From the NCBI RefSeq assembly GCF_018332655.1, contig NZ_BOQL01000063.1:62001-126000 (forward strand): 64,000 nt of DNA, in the 5' to 3' direction. Origin of the DNA: Actinoplanes auranticolor. GTDB taxonomy: Bacteria; Actinomycetota; Actinomycetes; Mycobacteriales; Micromonosporaceae. Below the pieces are notes generated by a model. The model was given only the letters and a program-made list of their open reading frames with translations. It did no database searches and was not told where the DNA came from. Below are positions 8,271 to 16,753 of this stretch, one piece after another (within the stretch, counting starts at the first letter, position 1; each line of letters begins with the position of its first letter). Position numbers and translations under genes: made by a program.

Positions 8271-8725
8271 GCTGTCTTCACCTCCGGGCTCACGCCCACA
8301 CCGGCGCGCGCCGCGGCGTCCTTGAACGCCATCCACGGCAGCAGCGCACACTTGACCCGGGCCGGATAACGCGCCACGCCGGCGAACGCCACCCCGTCCC
8401 CGAGCACTTCCTCGTCGGGCTCGATCTGACCGCGGCTCTGCATGAGCGCCACGAAGGCCTCCTGCACCGGGGCCGCTTCCTCCACGGTCCGGCCCTGGAG
8501 CAGTTCGTACAGCACCGACGCCGACGCCTGGCTGATCGAGCAGCCGACCCCGTCGTACGAGATGTCCTTCAGGGTGACGCCGTCCACGGCGACCCGGAAG
8601 GTGACCTCGTCGCCGCAGGTGGGGTTGACGTGGTGCGCCTCGCCACCGAACGGCGCCCGCAGGCCCTTGCCGTGCGGATGCTTGTAGTGGTCCAGGATGA
8701 TCTCCTGGTACAGCTGGTCGATCAT
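8267..8725 (-). CDS. sufU: Fe-S cluster assembly / sulfur-transfer protein SufU
   Basis: A 152-residue IscU-like zinc protein that accepts persulfide sulfur from SufS. Its three conserved cysteines are visible in NPTCGDEV, DGVGCSISQAS and ARVKCALLPW, with the aspartate of the CGD motif. The 18-20 residue insertion between the second and third blocks is the usual SufU feature compared with IscU. The start ATG overlaps the sufS stop (TGATG, 1 nt), and its own stop overlaps the sufT start. Partner of the cysteine desulfurase encoded immediately upstream. Confidence 0.92.
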   Translation of the reverse strand: MIDQLYQEIILDHYKHPHGKGLRAPFGGEAHHVNPTCGDEVTFRVAVDGVTLKDISYDGVGCSISQASASVLYELLQGRTVEEAAPVQEAFVALMQSRGQIEPDEEVLGDGVAFAGVARYPARVKCALLPWMAFKDAAARAGVGVSPEVKTA

Positions 8726-9954
8726 CAGGCGAACACCTTCCGCACCTGCTCCAGACCGCGCGCCAGGGCGTCGATCTCGTCGGTCGTCGTATAGAGGTAG
8801 AACGAGGCCCGGGTCATCGCCGGGACCCCGAACCGCGCGCACACCGGGCGCGCGCAGTGGTGCCCCACCCTCACCTCAACACCGAGGTCGTCGAGAATCT
8901 GCCCGACATCGTGCGGGTGCACACCTTCGACCTCGAACGAGACCGTGCCGCCGCGGCCCTCCGGGGTGCCCGGGCCGAAGACCCGCAAGCCCGGCACGTC
9001 CGCGAGGGCCTTCAACGCGTACGCGGTGATCTCCTGCTCGTGCCGGTGGATGTTCTCCATGCCCAGCGCCGTCAGGTAGTCCACCGCCGCGCCCAGGCCG
9101 ATCGCCTCGGTGATCGGCGGGGTGCCGCCCTCGAAACGCGCCGGCGGCGGCGCGAAGGTCGTGCCGCCCATCGTCACCGTCTCGATCGTCGACCCGCCGG
9201 CCAGGAACGGCGGCATGGCCTCCAGCAGTGCGGCGCGCCCCCAGAGCACCCCGATGCCGGTCGGGCCGAGCATCTTGTGCCCGGTGAACGCGATGAAGTC
9301 CGCGCCCAGCTCGACCACGTCGAGCGGCAGGTGCGGCACCGACTGCGAGCAGTCCAGCATGACCAGCGCGCCGACCTCGTGGGCCCGGGCGATGATCCGC
9401 GCCGGGTCGTTGATCGTGCCCAGGATGTTGGACATGTGCACGATCGAGACCAGCTTGGTGCGCTCGTTGACCAGCTCGCCGAGGCTCGACTCGTCGAGCC
9501 GGCCCTCGTCGGTGACGCCGAACCAGCGCAGGGTCGCCCCGGTGCGCTGGCAGAGCAGCTGCCACGGCACGAGATTGGAGTGGTGCTCCATCTCGGAGAC
9601 CACGATCTCGTCACCGGGGCCCAGCTTCAGGAAATCCGCCGACGTGTACGCCACCAGGTTGATCGCCTCGGTCGAGTTCTTGGTGAACACGACCTCGTCG
9701 GGACTGGGCGCCCCGATGAAGGCGGCGATCTTCGCGCGGGCATCCTCGTACGCCGTGGTGGACTCGGTGCCGAGCGTGTGCACGGAGCGGGACACGTTGC
9801 CGTTGTACTGCTCCTGATGCGCCCGCATGGCGTCGAGCACCTGACGCGGCTTCTGCGAGGTGTTCGCGCTGTCGAGGTAGACGAGCGGGTGCCCGTTGAC
9901 CTCCCGGCTCAGGATCGGGAAGTCGGCACGCACCCGCGCCACGTCGAAGGTCAT
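8725..9954 (-). CDS. sufS: Cysteine desulfurase SufS
   Basis: A 409-residue PLP-dependent desulfurase that takes sulfur from cysteine for cluster assembly. It starts with FPILSREVNGHPLVYLDSANTSQKPRQVLDAM, has the PLP lysine in FIAFTGHKMLGPTG, and the persulfide cysteine in VRVGHHCARPVC near residue 360, the short type II loop of SufS. Length agrees with the family. It lies 14 nt after sufC and overlaps sufU by 1 nt. SufU is the expected sulfur acceptor because no SufE is encoded here. Confidence 0.95.
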   Translation of the reverse strand: MTFDVARVRADFPILSREVNGHPLVYLDSANTSQKPRQVLDAMRAHQEQYNGNVSRSVHTLGTESTTAYEDARAKIAAFIGAPSPDEVVFTKNSTEAINLVAYTSADFLKLGPGDEIVVSEMEHHSNLVPWQLLCQRTGATLRWFGVTDEGRLDESSLGELVNERTKLVSIVHMSNILGTINDPARIIARAHEVGALVMLDCSQSVPHLPLDVVELGADFIAFTGHKMLGPTGIGVLWGRAALLEAMPPFLAGGSTIETVTMGGTTFAPPPARFEGGTPPITEAIGLGAAVDYLTALGMENIHRHEQEITAYALKALADVPGLRVFGPGTPEGRGGTVSFEVEGVHPHDVGQILDDLGVEVRVGHHCARPVCARFGVPAMTRASFYLYTTTDEIDALARGLEQVRKVFA

Positions 9955-9968
9955 GATCGTCCCGATCC

Positions 9969-10733
9969 TCAGGCCCGCGCGCCGGCCACGTAACGCTCGT
10001 AACCTTCGGCCTCGAGCTGCTCGGCGAGCTCCGGGCCGCCCTGCTGGACGATCTTGCCGGCGACGAAGACGTGCACGTAGTCCGGCTTGATGTAGCGCAG
10101 GATGCGGGTGTAGTGGGTGATCAGCAGCAGGCCGGCCTCGCCGGAGGCGCGGACCCGGTTGACGCCCTCGCTGACCACGCGCAGCGCGTCGATGTCGAGG
10201 CCGGAGTCGGTCTCGTCGAGGATCGCCATCTTCGGCTTGAGCAGCTCGAGCTGCATGATCTCGTGCCGCTTCTTCTCACCGCCGGAGAAGCCCTCGTTGA
10301 CGTTGCGCTGGGCGAACGCCGGGTCCATCTGCAGCTTCTCCATGGCGCCGCGCAGCTCCCCTGCCCAGGTGCGCAGCTTCGGCGCCTCGCCGTCGATCGC
10401 GGTCTTGGCGGTGCGCAGGAAGTTGGCCACCGAGACGCCGGGGACCTCGACCGGGTACTGCATGGCCAGGAAGAGGCCGGCGCGGGCGCGCTCGTCGACG
10501 GTCATCGCGAGGACGTCCTCGCCGTCGAGGGTGACCGTGCCGCCGGTGATCTCGTACTTCGGGTGGCCGGCGATGGAGTAGGCCAGGGTCGACTTGCCGG
10601 AGCCGTTCGGGCCCATGATGGCGTGCGTCTCACCCGACTTCACGGTCAGGTCGACGCCGGCCAGGATCGGCTTCAGCTCGCCCTCGGGCAGCTTGACCGA
10701 CACCTGCAGGTCGCGGATCTCGAGGGTGCTCAC
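9969..10733 (-). CDS. sufC: Fe-S cluster assembly ATPase SufC
   Basis: A 254-residue ABC-type ATPase, the energy-coupling subunit of the SufBCD scaffold in the cytoplasm. Walker A is GPNGSGKST (about residue 40), the signature is FSGGEKKRHEI, and Walker B is MAILDETDSGLD; the EKKR form of the signature is typical of SufC rather than transport ATPases. The gene start overlaps the Rieske gene stop by 4 nt. It sits between the Rieske ferredoxin and sufS in the usual actinobacterial order. Confidence 0.95.
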   Translation of the reverse strand: MSTLEIRDLQVSVKLPEGELKPILAGVDLTVKSGETHAIMGPNGSGKSTLAYSIAGHPKYEITGGTVTLDGEDVLAMTVDERARAGLFLAMQYPVEVPGVSVANFLRTAKTAIDGEAPKLRTWAGELRGAMEKLQMDPAFAQRNVNEGFSGGEKKRHEIMQLELLKPKMAILDETDSGLDIDALRVVSEGVNRVRASGEAGLLLITHYTRILRYIKPDYVHVFVAGKIVQQGGPELAEQLEAEGYERYVAGARA

Positions 10734-11062
10734 GGTGTGACTCCATTACTCGGCGTGGTCGAAATGTAGATGTCGCCGTCGCGGATCTCGACGGGGAAGG
10801 TCGCCACCGGCTCGGTGGCGGGCAGGCCGCTGGGCTCACCGGTACGCAGGTCGAAGCGGGAGCCGTGCAGCCAGCACTCGAGCGTGCAGCCGTCGACCTC
10901 CCCCTCGGAGAGCGCGACGGCAGCGTGGCTGCACTCGTCCCGGACGGCGTAGAACTGGTCGTCGTCGGCGTGCACGACGGCGATCTCCACGCCGTCGATC
11001 TCCGTGGTGATGACGGAGCCCTTGGCGACATCCGCGGCCGGGCCCACTAGCTCGAAACTCAT
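10730..11062 (-). CDS. Non-heme iron Rieske-type ferredoxin of the suf operon
   Basis: A 110-residue small [2Fe-2S] Rieske protein. Ligands are visible as Cys-Ser-His (RDECSHAAVAL) and Cys-Trp-Leu-His (LECWLHGSRFD), the two CxH and CxxH motifs with 15-17 residues between. The length and lack of a signal peptide indicate a soluble bacterial NirD/ferredoxin type. The ATG at 11062 overlaps the sufD stop and the stop overlaps sufC. In actinobacteria this gene is a regular member of suf operons, perhaps as electron donor or cluster carrier; its precise role is not known. Confidence 0.88.
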   Translation of the reverse strand: MSFELVGPAADVAKGSVITTEIDGVEIAVVHADDDQFYAVRDECSHAAVALSEGEVDGCTLECWLHGSRFDLRTGEPSGLPATEPVATFPVEIRDGDIYISTTPSNGVTP

Positions 11063-12192
11063 GAACCCGCCTTCGCCAGCCTCGCCTCGATGGCGTCGCC
11101 CAGGCGCTCGCGCAGCTCCTCGACCGGGATCTTGTTGATCAGCTCGGCGAAGAAACCGCGGACCACGAGCTTGCGGGCCTCGGGCTCCGGGATGCCGCGG
11201 GCCATCAGGTAGAAGAGCTGCTCGTCGTCGAAGCGGCCGGTCGCGCTGGCATGCCCGGCGCTGACCACCTCGCCGGTCTCGATCTCGAGGTTCGGCACGG
11301 AGTCGGCCCGGGCGCCGTCGGTGAGCAGCAGGTTCCGGTTGATCTCGTACGTCTCCGTGCCGGTGGCCGCCGCGCGGATGACCACGTCGCCGACCCAGAC
11401 GGTGTGCGCCGACCGGCCCTGCAGGGCGCCGCGGTAGCCGACGTCGCTGCGGCAGTCGGGCACGCTGTGGTCGACCAGCTGGCGGTGCTCGACGTGCTGG
11501 CCGGCGTCGGCGAAGTACACGCCGTAGAGCTCGGCCTCCCCGCCGCGGCCGGCGTACTCGACGCTGGCGAACTGCCGCAGCAGGCTGCCGCCCAGGCTGA
11601 CCTGCACGTGGGTGACCCGAGCGTCCCGGCCCACCTTGAACTTGAGGTGCTGGGCCTGCACCGCCTCGGCGTCCCACTCGGTGAGCGTGACGAAGGTGAG
11701 CTGGGCGCTGTCACCGAGGACGACCTCGACGTTGTCGGCCAGCGTGGCCGGGCCGACCTGCTCCAGCACCACAGTGACCTTGGCGAAGTTGCCCACCTTG
11801 ACGTAGGTGCGGGCCGCCGCGGCCGCCGTGCCCTGGCCGACGACCCGGATCACCACCGGCTCGGCCGCGACGGTCTCGGCCGCCACGTCGATCAGGGTCA
11901 CCGAGGCCGCCGAGCCGTAGGCCAGCGCGCTGACCCGGTCGAACGGCGTCAGCACCGGCTCGACCTTGCCCGCGTCGACCTGGGTCACGGACACCCCGGC
12001 CGGCAGGTCGCCGGGCGCGAAGCCCGGCGCCGCACCGGTCAGCGCGGTCGCGGTGATCAGCTCACCGAGCCGCTTGATCGGGGTGAACCGCCACTCCTCC
12101 TCCAGGCCGTTGACGGCCGGGAAGTCGGTGACGTCGAAGGAGCGCAGCACCTGCGACTTGGTGCTCGGCGGGGCCATGGCCTCGGTAGTCAT
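11059..12192 (-). CDS. sufD: Fe-S cluster assembly protein SufD
   Basis: A 377-residue scaffold subunit paralogous to SufB. The parallel beta-helix core carries LGGSLLRQFASVEYAGRGGEAELYGVYF and HVEHRQLVDHSVPDCRSDVGYRGAL. The C-terminal ENEQ-like helix region reads GHASATGRFDDEQLFYLMARGIPEPEARKLVVRGFF, with the conserved His. The SufB catalytic features are absent, as expected. It follows sufB by 40 nt and overlaps the Rieske gene. Together with SufB and SufC it forms the complex on which clusters are built. Confidence 0.93.
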   Translation of the reverse strand: MTTEAMAPPSTKSQVLRSFDVTDFPAVNGLEEEWRFTPIKRLGELITATALTGAAPGFAPGDLPAGVSVTQVDAGKVEPVLTPFDRVSALAYGSAASVTLIDVAAETVAAEPVVIRVVGQGTAAAAARTYVKVGNFAKVTVVLEQVGPATLADNVEVVLGDSAQLTFVTLTEWDAEAVQAQHLKFKVGRDARVTHVQVSLGGSLLRQFASVEYAGRGGEAELYGVYFADAGQHVEHRQLVDHSVPDCRSDVGYRGALQGRSAHTVWVGDVVIRAAATGTETYEINRNLLLTDGARADSVPNLEIETGEVVSAGHASATGRFDDEQLFYLMARGIPEPEARKLVVRGFFAELINKIPVEELRERLGDAIEARLAKAGS

Positions 12193-12232
12193 CTCGTCCT
12201 TTGCGTCTGCGTTGCGTCGGCCGGGGGCTTTT

Positions 12233-13666
12233 TTAGCCCACAGCCCCTTCCATCTGGAGCTCGATCAGGCGGTTGAGCTCGAGGGCGTACTCCATCGGGA
12301 GCTCCTTGGCGATCGGCTCGATGAAGCCGCGCACGATCATCGCCATGGCCTCGTCCTCGGTCAGGCCCCGGCTCATCAGGTAGAAGAGCTGGTCGTCGCT
12401 GATCTTGGAGACGGTCGCCTCGTGGCCCATCGACACGTCGTCCTCGCGGATGTCCACGTACGGGTACGTGTCCGAACGGGAGATCGTGTCGACCAGCAGC
12501 GCGTCGCACTTGACCGTGCTGGCGCTGTGGTGCGAGCCCTCCATGACCTGCACGAGGCCGCGGTACGAGGTACGGCCGCCGCCCCGGGCGATCGACTTGC
12601 TGATGATCGACGAGGAGGTGTGCGGCGCGGCGTGCACCATCTTGGCGCCGGCGTCCTGGTGCTGGCCCTCGCCGGCCATCGCGACGCTCAGGACCTCGCC
12701 CTTGGCGTGCGGGCCGGTCATGTAGACGGCCGGGTACTTCATCGTCACCTTGGAGCCGATGTTGCCGTCGACCCACTCCATGGTCGCGCCCTCTTCGCAG
12801 GTGGCGCGCTTGGTGACCAGGTTGTACACGTTGTTCGACCAGTTCTGGATGGTCGTGTACCGGCACCGGGCGTTCTTCTTGACGATGATCTCCACGACCG
12901 CGCTGTGCAGCGAGTCCGAGGAGTAGATCGGGGCGGTGCAGCCCTCGACGTAGTGGATGTAGGCGCCCTCGTCGACGATGATCAGCGTCCGCTCGAACTG
13001 GCCCATGTTCTCGGTGTTGATCCGGAAGTAGGCCTGCAGCGGGATGTCGACGTGCACACCCTTCGGCACGTAGATGAACGAGCCACCCGACCACACGCTG
13101 GTGTTCAGCGCGGCGAACTTGTTGTCGCCGACCGGGATGACCGTGCCGAAGTACTCCTTGAAGATGTCCTCGTGCTCGCGCAGCGCCGTGTCGGTGTCGA
13201 GGAACAGCACGCCCTGCTGCTCGAGGTCCTCACGAATCTTGTGGTAGACGACCTCGGACTCGTACTGGGCCGCGACACCGGAGACGAGGCGCTGCTTCTC
13301 CGCCTCGGGGATGCCGAGCTTGTCGTACGTGTTCTTGATGTCCGCGGGCAGGTCGTCCCAGGAGGCCGCCTGCTTCTCGGTCGAGCGCACGAAGTACTTG
13401 ATGTTCTGGAAGTCGATGCCGGTCAGGTCGGCGCCCCAGTTCGGCATGGGCTTGCGGTCGAACAGGCGCAGGCCCTTGAGCCGCAGGTCGAGCATCCACT
13501 GCGGTTCGTTCTTGAGCGCGGAGATGTTGCGCACCACCGCTTCGGACAGGCCGCGCTGGGCGGTCGCCCCGGCGGTGTCGATGTCGGCCCAGCCGTATTC
13601 GTACTTGCCCAGGGCGGCGAGGTGCTCTTCCTGAGTGACGACGGGCTGGACGATCTGCTCGGTCAT
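12233..13666 (-). CDS. sufB: Fe-S cluster assembly protein SufB
   Basis: A 477-residue scaffold protein. It has the family signature KGVHVDIPLQAYFRINTENMGQFERTLIIVDEGA, followed by YVEGCTAPIYSSDSLHSAVVE with the cluster-assembly cysteine. The C-terminal SMGHEATVSKISDDQLFYLMSRGL is shared with SufD. No intein interrupts the gene, unlike mycobacterial sufB. The start ATG overlaps the sufR stop as ATGA, so regulator and scaffold are translated together. Length matches non-intein homologs. Confidence 0.95.
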   Translation of the reverse strand: MTEQIVQPVVTQEEHLAALGKYEYGWADIDTAGATAQRGLSEAVVRNISALKNEPQWMLDLRLKGLRLFDRKPMPNWGADLTGIDFQNIKYFVRSTEKQAASWDDLPADIKNTYDKLGIPEAEKQRLVSGVAAQYESEVVYHKIREDLEQQGVLFLDTDTALREHEDIFKEYFGTVIPVGDNKFAALNTSVWSGGSFIYVPKGVHVDIPLQAYFRINTENMGQFERTLIIVDEGAYIHYVEGCTAPIYSSDSLHSAVVEIIVKKNARCRYTTIQNWSNNVYNLVTKRATCEEGATMEWVDGNIGSKVTMKYPAVYMTGPHAKGEVLSVAMAGEGQHQDAGAKMVHAAPHTSSSIISKSIARGGGRTSYRGLVQVMEGSHHSASTVKCDALLVDTISRSDTYPYVDIREDDVSMGHEATVSKISDDQLFYLMSRGLTEDEAMAMIVRGFIEPIAKELPMEYALELNRLIELQMEGAVG

Positions 13667-14403
13667 TTATCTGTCCTCACAGTGGTGGCGGTTGCATCGG
13701 TTGTGCTGATCACGCGCGGCGGGGTGGGGATGTGCGTGGTGCACACCCCGTCGCCGTGCGCGATGGTGGCCAGGCGCTGCACGTGGGTGCCGATGAGCCG
13801 CGAGATGACCGCGGTCTCGGCGTCGCACAGCTGGGGGAACTCGGCGGCGACGTGCGCCACCGGGCAGTGGTGCTGGCACAGCTGCCCGCCGGACGCGATC
13901 GTCGTCGCGTTGGCAGCGTAACCCTCGGCGGTCAGGGCCTCCGCGAGCGCCTCCGCCCGCGCGATCGGGTCGTCGCCGGCCTCGAGCAACGCGGCCCGGC
14001 AGCGCTCCTCCAGGGCCGAGACCTGAGCGGTGGCGAAGGCGGTGACCGCCTCCGGGCCGCCGTGCTCGGCAATCCACCGCAGGGCGGCGGTGGCGATGCC
14101 GTCGTAGAAGTGCGGGAAGCCCTCCCGGGCCGCCGCGGTGAGCACGAACGCCTTGGCGGGCCGGCCCCGGCCGCGCGGGCCCCGCGGGCGGGTCTCGCGG
14201 ACCTCGACGAGTTGGTCGGCCAGCATGGCGTCCAGGTGCTTGCGGATGGCGGCGGGGCTGAGCCCGAGCTGGGCGCCGAGCTCGGCCGCGGTGGCCGCCC
14301 CGCTCTCGAAGAGCAACTGGGCGACCCGGTCACGGGTGCGCGCGTCGGCGGAAGGGGCCACGACGGCCACTCCCCTGCTCCGCGCCAACACTCCGTTTTT
14401 CAC
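13663..14403 (-). CDS. sufR: SufR-type transcriptional regulator of the suf operon
   Basis: About 246 residues. An N-terminal DeoR/ArsR-like helix-turn-helix (DRVAQLLFESGAATAAELGAQLG, then SPAAIRKHLDAMLADQLV) is followed by a basic RPRGPRGRGRPAK wing. A C-terminal effector part has cysteines in GGQLCQHHCPVAHVAAEFPQLCDAE, which are the Fe-S ligands in SufR proteins. SufR senses its cluster and represses suf transcription. GTG 14403 is preferred as start: a TTGCAG-17-TAACGT promoter ends 7 nt before it, giving a leaderless mRNA. It overlaps sufB by 4 nt and heads the operon, implying autoregulation. Confidence 0.9.
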   Translation of the reverse strand: MKNGVLARSRGVAVVAPSADARTRDRVAQLLFESGAATAAELGAQLGLSPAAIRKHLDAMLADQLVEVRETRPRGPRGRGRPAKAFVLTAAAREGFPHFYDGIATAALRWIAEHGGPEAVTAFATAQVSALEERCRAALLEAGDDPIARAEALAEALTAEGYAANATTIASGGQLCQHHCPVAHVAAEFPQLCDAETAVISRLIGTHVQRLATIAHGDGVCTTHIPTPPRVISTTDATATTVRTDK

Positions 14404-14410
14404 TACGCCA

Positions 14411-14439
14411 ACGTTACGTATTTCAGGGAGTCCCTGCAA
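14411..14439 (-). promoter_or_regulatory. suf operon promoter with overlapping dyad
   Basis: Read on the minus strand, TTGCAG and TAACGT are separated by exactly 17 nt, and the sufR GTG begins 7 nt after the -10 box, the geometry of a leaderless start. A palindrome, CAGGGA-G-TCCCTG (14424-14436), fills most of the spacer, a position where a bound repressor would block polymerase. SufR autoregulation is inferred. Confidence 0.6.
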
Positions 14440-14483
14440 ACCGGCACCCTGGTGATCCAGGACACCGCGTGCCCCGGGCACGC

Positions 14484-14512
14484 TCAACCAAGATCAAATC
14501 CGGGCGTACGAT
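14484..14512 (+). promoter_or_regulatory. ctaA promoter, probably leaderless
   Basis: TCAACC (14484-14489) and TACGAT (14507-14512) are 17 nt apart, and the GTG at 14520 begins 7 nt after the -10 box. The -35 match is moderate. It diverges from the suf promoter in a 116-nt shared region. Confidence 0.45.
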
Positions 14513-14519
14513 GCCGGGG

Positions 14520-15449
14520 GTGAGCAATGGCACCCTGCTGCGCCGGCTGGCCCTGGCCTCGTTGATCGCCAACATCGGCCTGGTGGTCACGGGCGCGGCG
14601 GTCCGCCTGACCAGCTCCGGCCTCGGCTGCCCCACCTGGCCCAAGTGCACCGAGGAGTCGTACACGACGACCGCCGAGATGGGCGTCCACGGCGTCATCG
14701 AATTCGGCAACCGGGTCCTCGGCATCGTGCTGGGCCTGATCGCCCTGGCCTGCTTCATCGCGGCCCTGCTGCGCAAGCCCCGGCGCCGATCGCTGGTCCT
14801 GCTGGCGCTGGCGGCGGGCCTGGGCATCCCGGGCCAGGGCGTGATCGGCGGCATCACGGTGCTGACCGACCTGAACCCGTGGGTGGTCGGCCTGCACTTC
14901 CTGCTCTCGATGGCGCTGATCGCGGTGACGTACGCCCTGTGGAAGCGCACCACGGAGGGCGACCGCCCGCGCCGCACCCTGGTCCCGACCCCGCTGCCCA
15001 CCCTGGCCCGCCTGACCGCCCTGGTCAGCGGGGCCGTGATCGTCCTCGGCGTGGTGGTGACGGGCAGCGGCCCGCACGCCGGTGACGAGGACGCCAAGCG
15101 CAACGGACTGGACCCGGCAACGATCTCCCAGGCCCACGCCGACCTGGTCTTCCTGCTGATCGGCCTGTCGCTCGGCCTGTGGTTCGCCCTGCGCGCGGTG
15201 AAGGCCCCCGCCCCGGCGATCCGGGCGGCCGGGCTGCTGGTCCTGGTGGAGCTGGCCCAGGGACTGATCGGCTTCGTCCAGTACTTCACCCACCTGCCGG
15301 TGATCCTGGTCGGCGCCCACATGCTCGGCGCCTGCCTGGTCTGGGTGGCGACGCTGAGCATGCTGTGGAGCCTGCGCGAGCGCCCGGTCCACCAGTCCCC
15401 GCAGAACGCCCCGCCGGCACCGGTCTCGATTCCCGCGCCCGTGGCCTGA
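14520..15449 (+). CDS. ctaA: Heme A synthase CtaA
   Basis: About 309 residues with eight predicted transmembrane helices. It oxidises the C8 methyl of heme O to give heme A for cytochrome c oxidase, in the membrane. Visible family features are the redox-loop cysteine pair in SSGLGCPTWPKC, and conserved histidines in MGVHGVIEFGNR, VVGLHFLLSM, SQAHADLVF and LVGAHMLGA. Longer starts exist at 14469 and 14511, but a TACGAT box overlaps the latter and ends 7 nt before GTG 14520, so a leaderless start is preferred. ctaB, which makes its substrate, is 2 kb downstream on the other strand. Confidence 0.88.
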   Translation: MSNGTLLRRLALASLIANIGLVVTGAAVRLTSSGLGCPTWPKCTEESYTTTAEMGVHGVIEFGNRVLGIVLGLIALACFIAALLRKPRRRSLVLLALAAGLGIPGQGVIGGITVLTDLNPWVVGLHFLLSMALIAVTYALWKRTTEGDRPRRTLVPTPLPTLARLTALVSGAVIVLGVVVTGSGPHAGDEDAKRNGLDPATISQAHADLVFLLIGLSLGLWFALRAVKAPAPAIRAAGLLVLVELAQGLIGFVQYFTHLPVILVGAHMLGACLVWVATLSMLWSLRERPVHQSPQNAPPAPVSIPAPVA

Positions 15450-15453
15450 GCGC

Positions 15454-16362
15454 TCAATGCTCGGCGACCCGGTCCCGCGGGTCGCCGAAGTTCAGGTCGT
15501 CCACGCCCGCGTCCGCCAGTGCCCCGACCACCAGCGTCCGCCGGTACGCGGCGAAGGTCAGCACGTGGGCGATGAGCCCGCCGTACGTGTAGACCTGCGG
15601 CGGACCGCACTGCGCATGCACGAAAGTGTCGTCGAGCCGCCCCTCGGCGACGGCGTGGCGCACCTGGGCCAGGAACAGCGGTCCGGCCTCACCGAGCCGG
15701 TCCCGCATGCCGGCCACGCTCTCGCCGCGCTCGACCGACCAGTCGTAGTCGCGCAGCGCGAGCGCCCGGTTCCACATGTCCATCTGACCGATGAGCCGCG
15801 ACAGCAGCGACCGCACGGTGGGATCGTCGTCGACCCGACCGGCCGCCGGCACCGGCCGGTCCAGCACCTCGTCGCCGAGCGGGCCGGCCCGGCGCACCAG
15901 CTCCCCGAGCAGCCACACATGGTGTTCGACCATCTTGCTGGCCAGGTCCATGGCGCCTCCCTGAGGACGGACGGGCACCCGCAGGCCCGCCGGTGGGTGG
16001 AAATGCACCCCGCTCGGCGCCGCCAGCAGCACGGCGGAAGGAGTCAGCCGCCACGCCTGCGGCGCGAGGCCGTACGCCCGGGTGAAAGCCCTGGTGAACG
16101 CCGCGTGGGACCCGTAGCCGGCCTCGAGGGCGACGTCGAGGATCCCGGCGTCGCTGCCGAGCAGCCGGAAGGCGGCCCGCTCCAGCAGCACCCGCCGCCG
16201 CAACCGGGCCGGAGTCTCCCCCGCGGTCGCGGCAACCAGCCGATCGAGATGGGAACGCGACAGGTGCAGCCGCGCGGCGGGGGCGTCGCTGTCGACCGCG
16301 GGGTCGTCGAGACAGCCGGCCACACCGGGGAGGAAGACCGCGAAGGCATCGGACGAGTTCAC
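15454..16362 (-). CDS. AraC-type regulator fused to a DinB-like domain
   Basis: About 302 residues in two parts. Residues 1-110 carry an AraC DNA-binding domain: SRSHLDRLVAATAGETPARLRRRVLLERAAFRL, then ILDVALEAGYGSHAAFTRAFTRAYGLAPQAWR. Residues 145-300 resemble a DinB/YfiT four-helix domain (MVEHHVWLLGELVRRA, SRLIGQMDMWNRAL, GGLIAHVLTFAAYRRTLVVGAL) with histidines placed like its metal ligands. GTG 16362 is chosen because upstream sequence lacks family character. A fusion of this type suggests a regulator that senses a ligand through the DinB fold. It converges with ctaA at a 4-nt gap. Target unknown. Confidence 0.72.
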   Translation of the reverse strand: MNSSDAFAVFLPGVAGCLDDPAVDSDAPAARLHLSRSHLDRLVAATAGETPARLRRRVLLERAAFRLLGSDAGILDVALEAGYGSHAAFTRAFTRAYGLAPQAWRLTPSAVLLAAPSGVHFHPPAGLRVPVRPQGGAMDLASKMVEHHVWLLGELVRRAGPLGDEVLDRPVPAAGRVDDDPTVRSLLSRLIGQMDMWNRALALRDYDWSVERGESVAGMRDRLGEAGPLFLAQVRHAVAEGRLDDTFVHAQCGPPQVYTYGGLIAHVLTFAAYRRTLVVGALADAGVDDLNFGDPRDRVAEH

Positions 16363-16753
16363 GCCCCTGAGCCTGCCAGCGCGGGACGGACGCCCGCTTG
16401 ACCGTTTCCGCCAGGCTCGGACCCCGCTGGAACGACGCCGGCGCCGTCCCGCAGGCACGCGAGCCGAGCAGCGGCGGCGGTCGCCCGAAGCGGTGACCCG
16501 GCGAAGCGGCGTGCCGCGAAGCGGTTGAGCGGGGGTTGTCCGTGCGGACGCGGACGAAGCCCAGCCGCTCACCGACATGGCAGGGAGCGAAGCGACCGGT
16601 CTCGGCGGGAGCGACGGTCCGTACGCCCCACCCAGCTACGACATCCGGCCCTTGAATTCGATCTTGATCGACCTCCGGCACATACGAAAGCGACCCGGGA
16701 TATCCCGGGTCGCTGTGACGGACAGGGGCTGTATGTAAGGGCGGAGTACCGGC
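16363..16753. other. Intergenic stretch, no gene recognised
   Basis: About 390 nt between the AraC-DinB gene and the next minus-strand gene. Frames open here are low-complexity shadows. It holds short GCGAAGCGG-like repeats around 16478-16530 and the palindrome at 16689-16714; otherwise I see nothing. Confidence 0.5.
16689..16714. terminator. 26-bp perfect palindrome, probable terminator
   Basis: Self-complementary sequence AGCGACCCGG centred on GATATC, with no loop beyond the centre. It lies 40 nt after the stop of the small minus-strand gene and would fold into a strong hairpin on either strand. The lack of a clear T tract is common in GC-rich actinobacteria. Confidence 0.6.
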
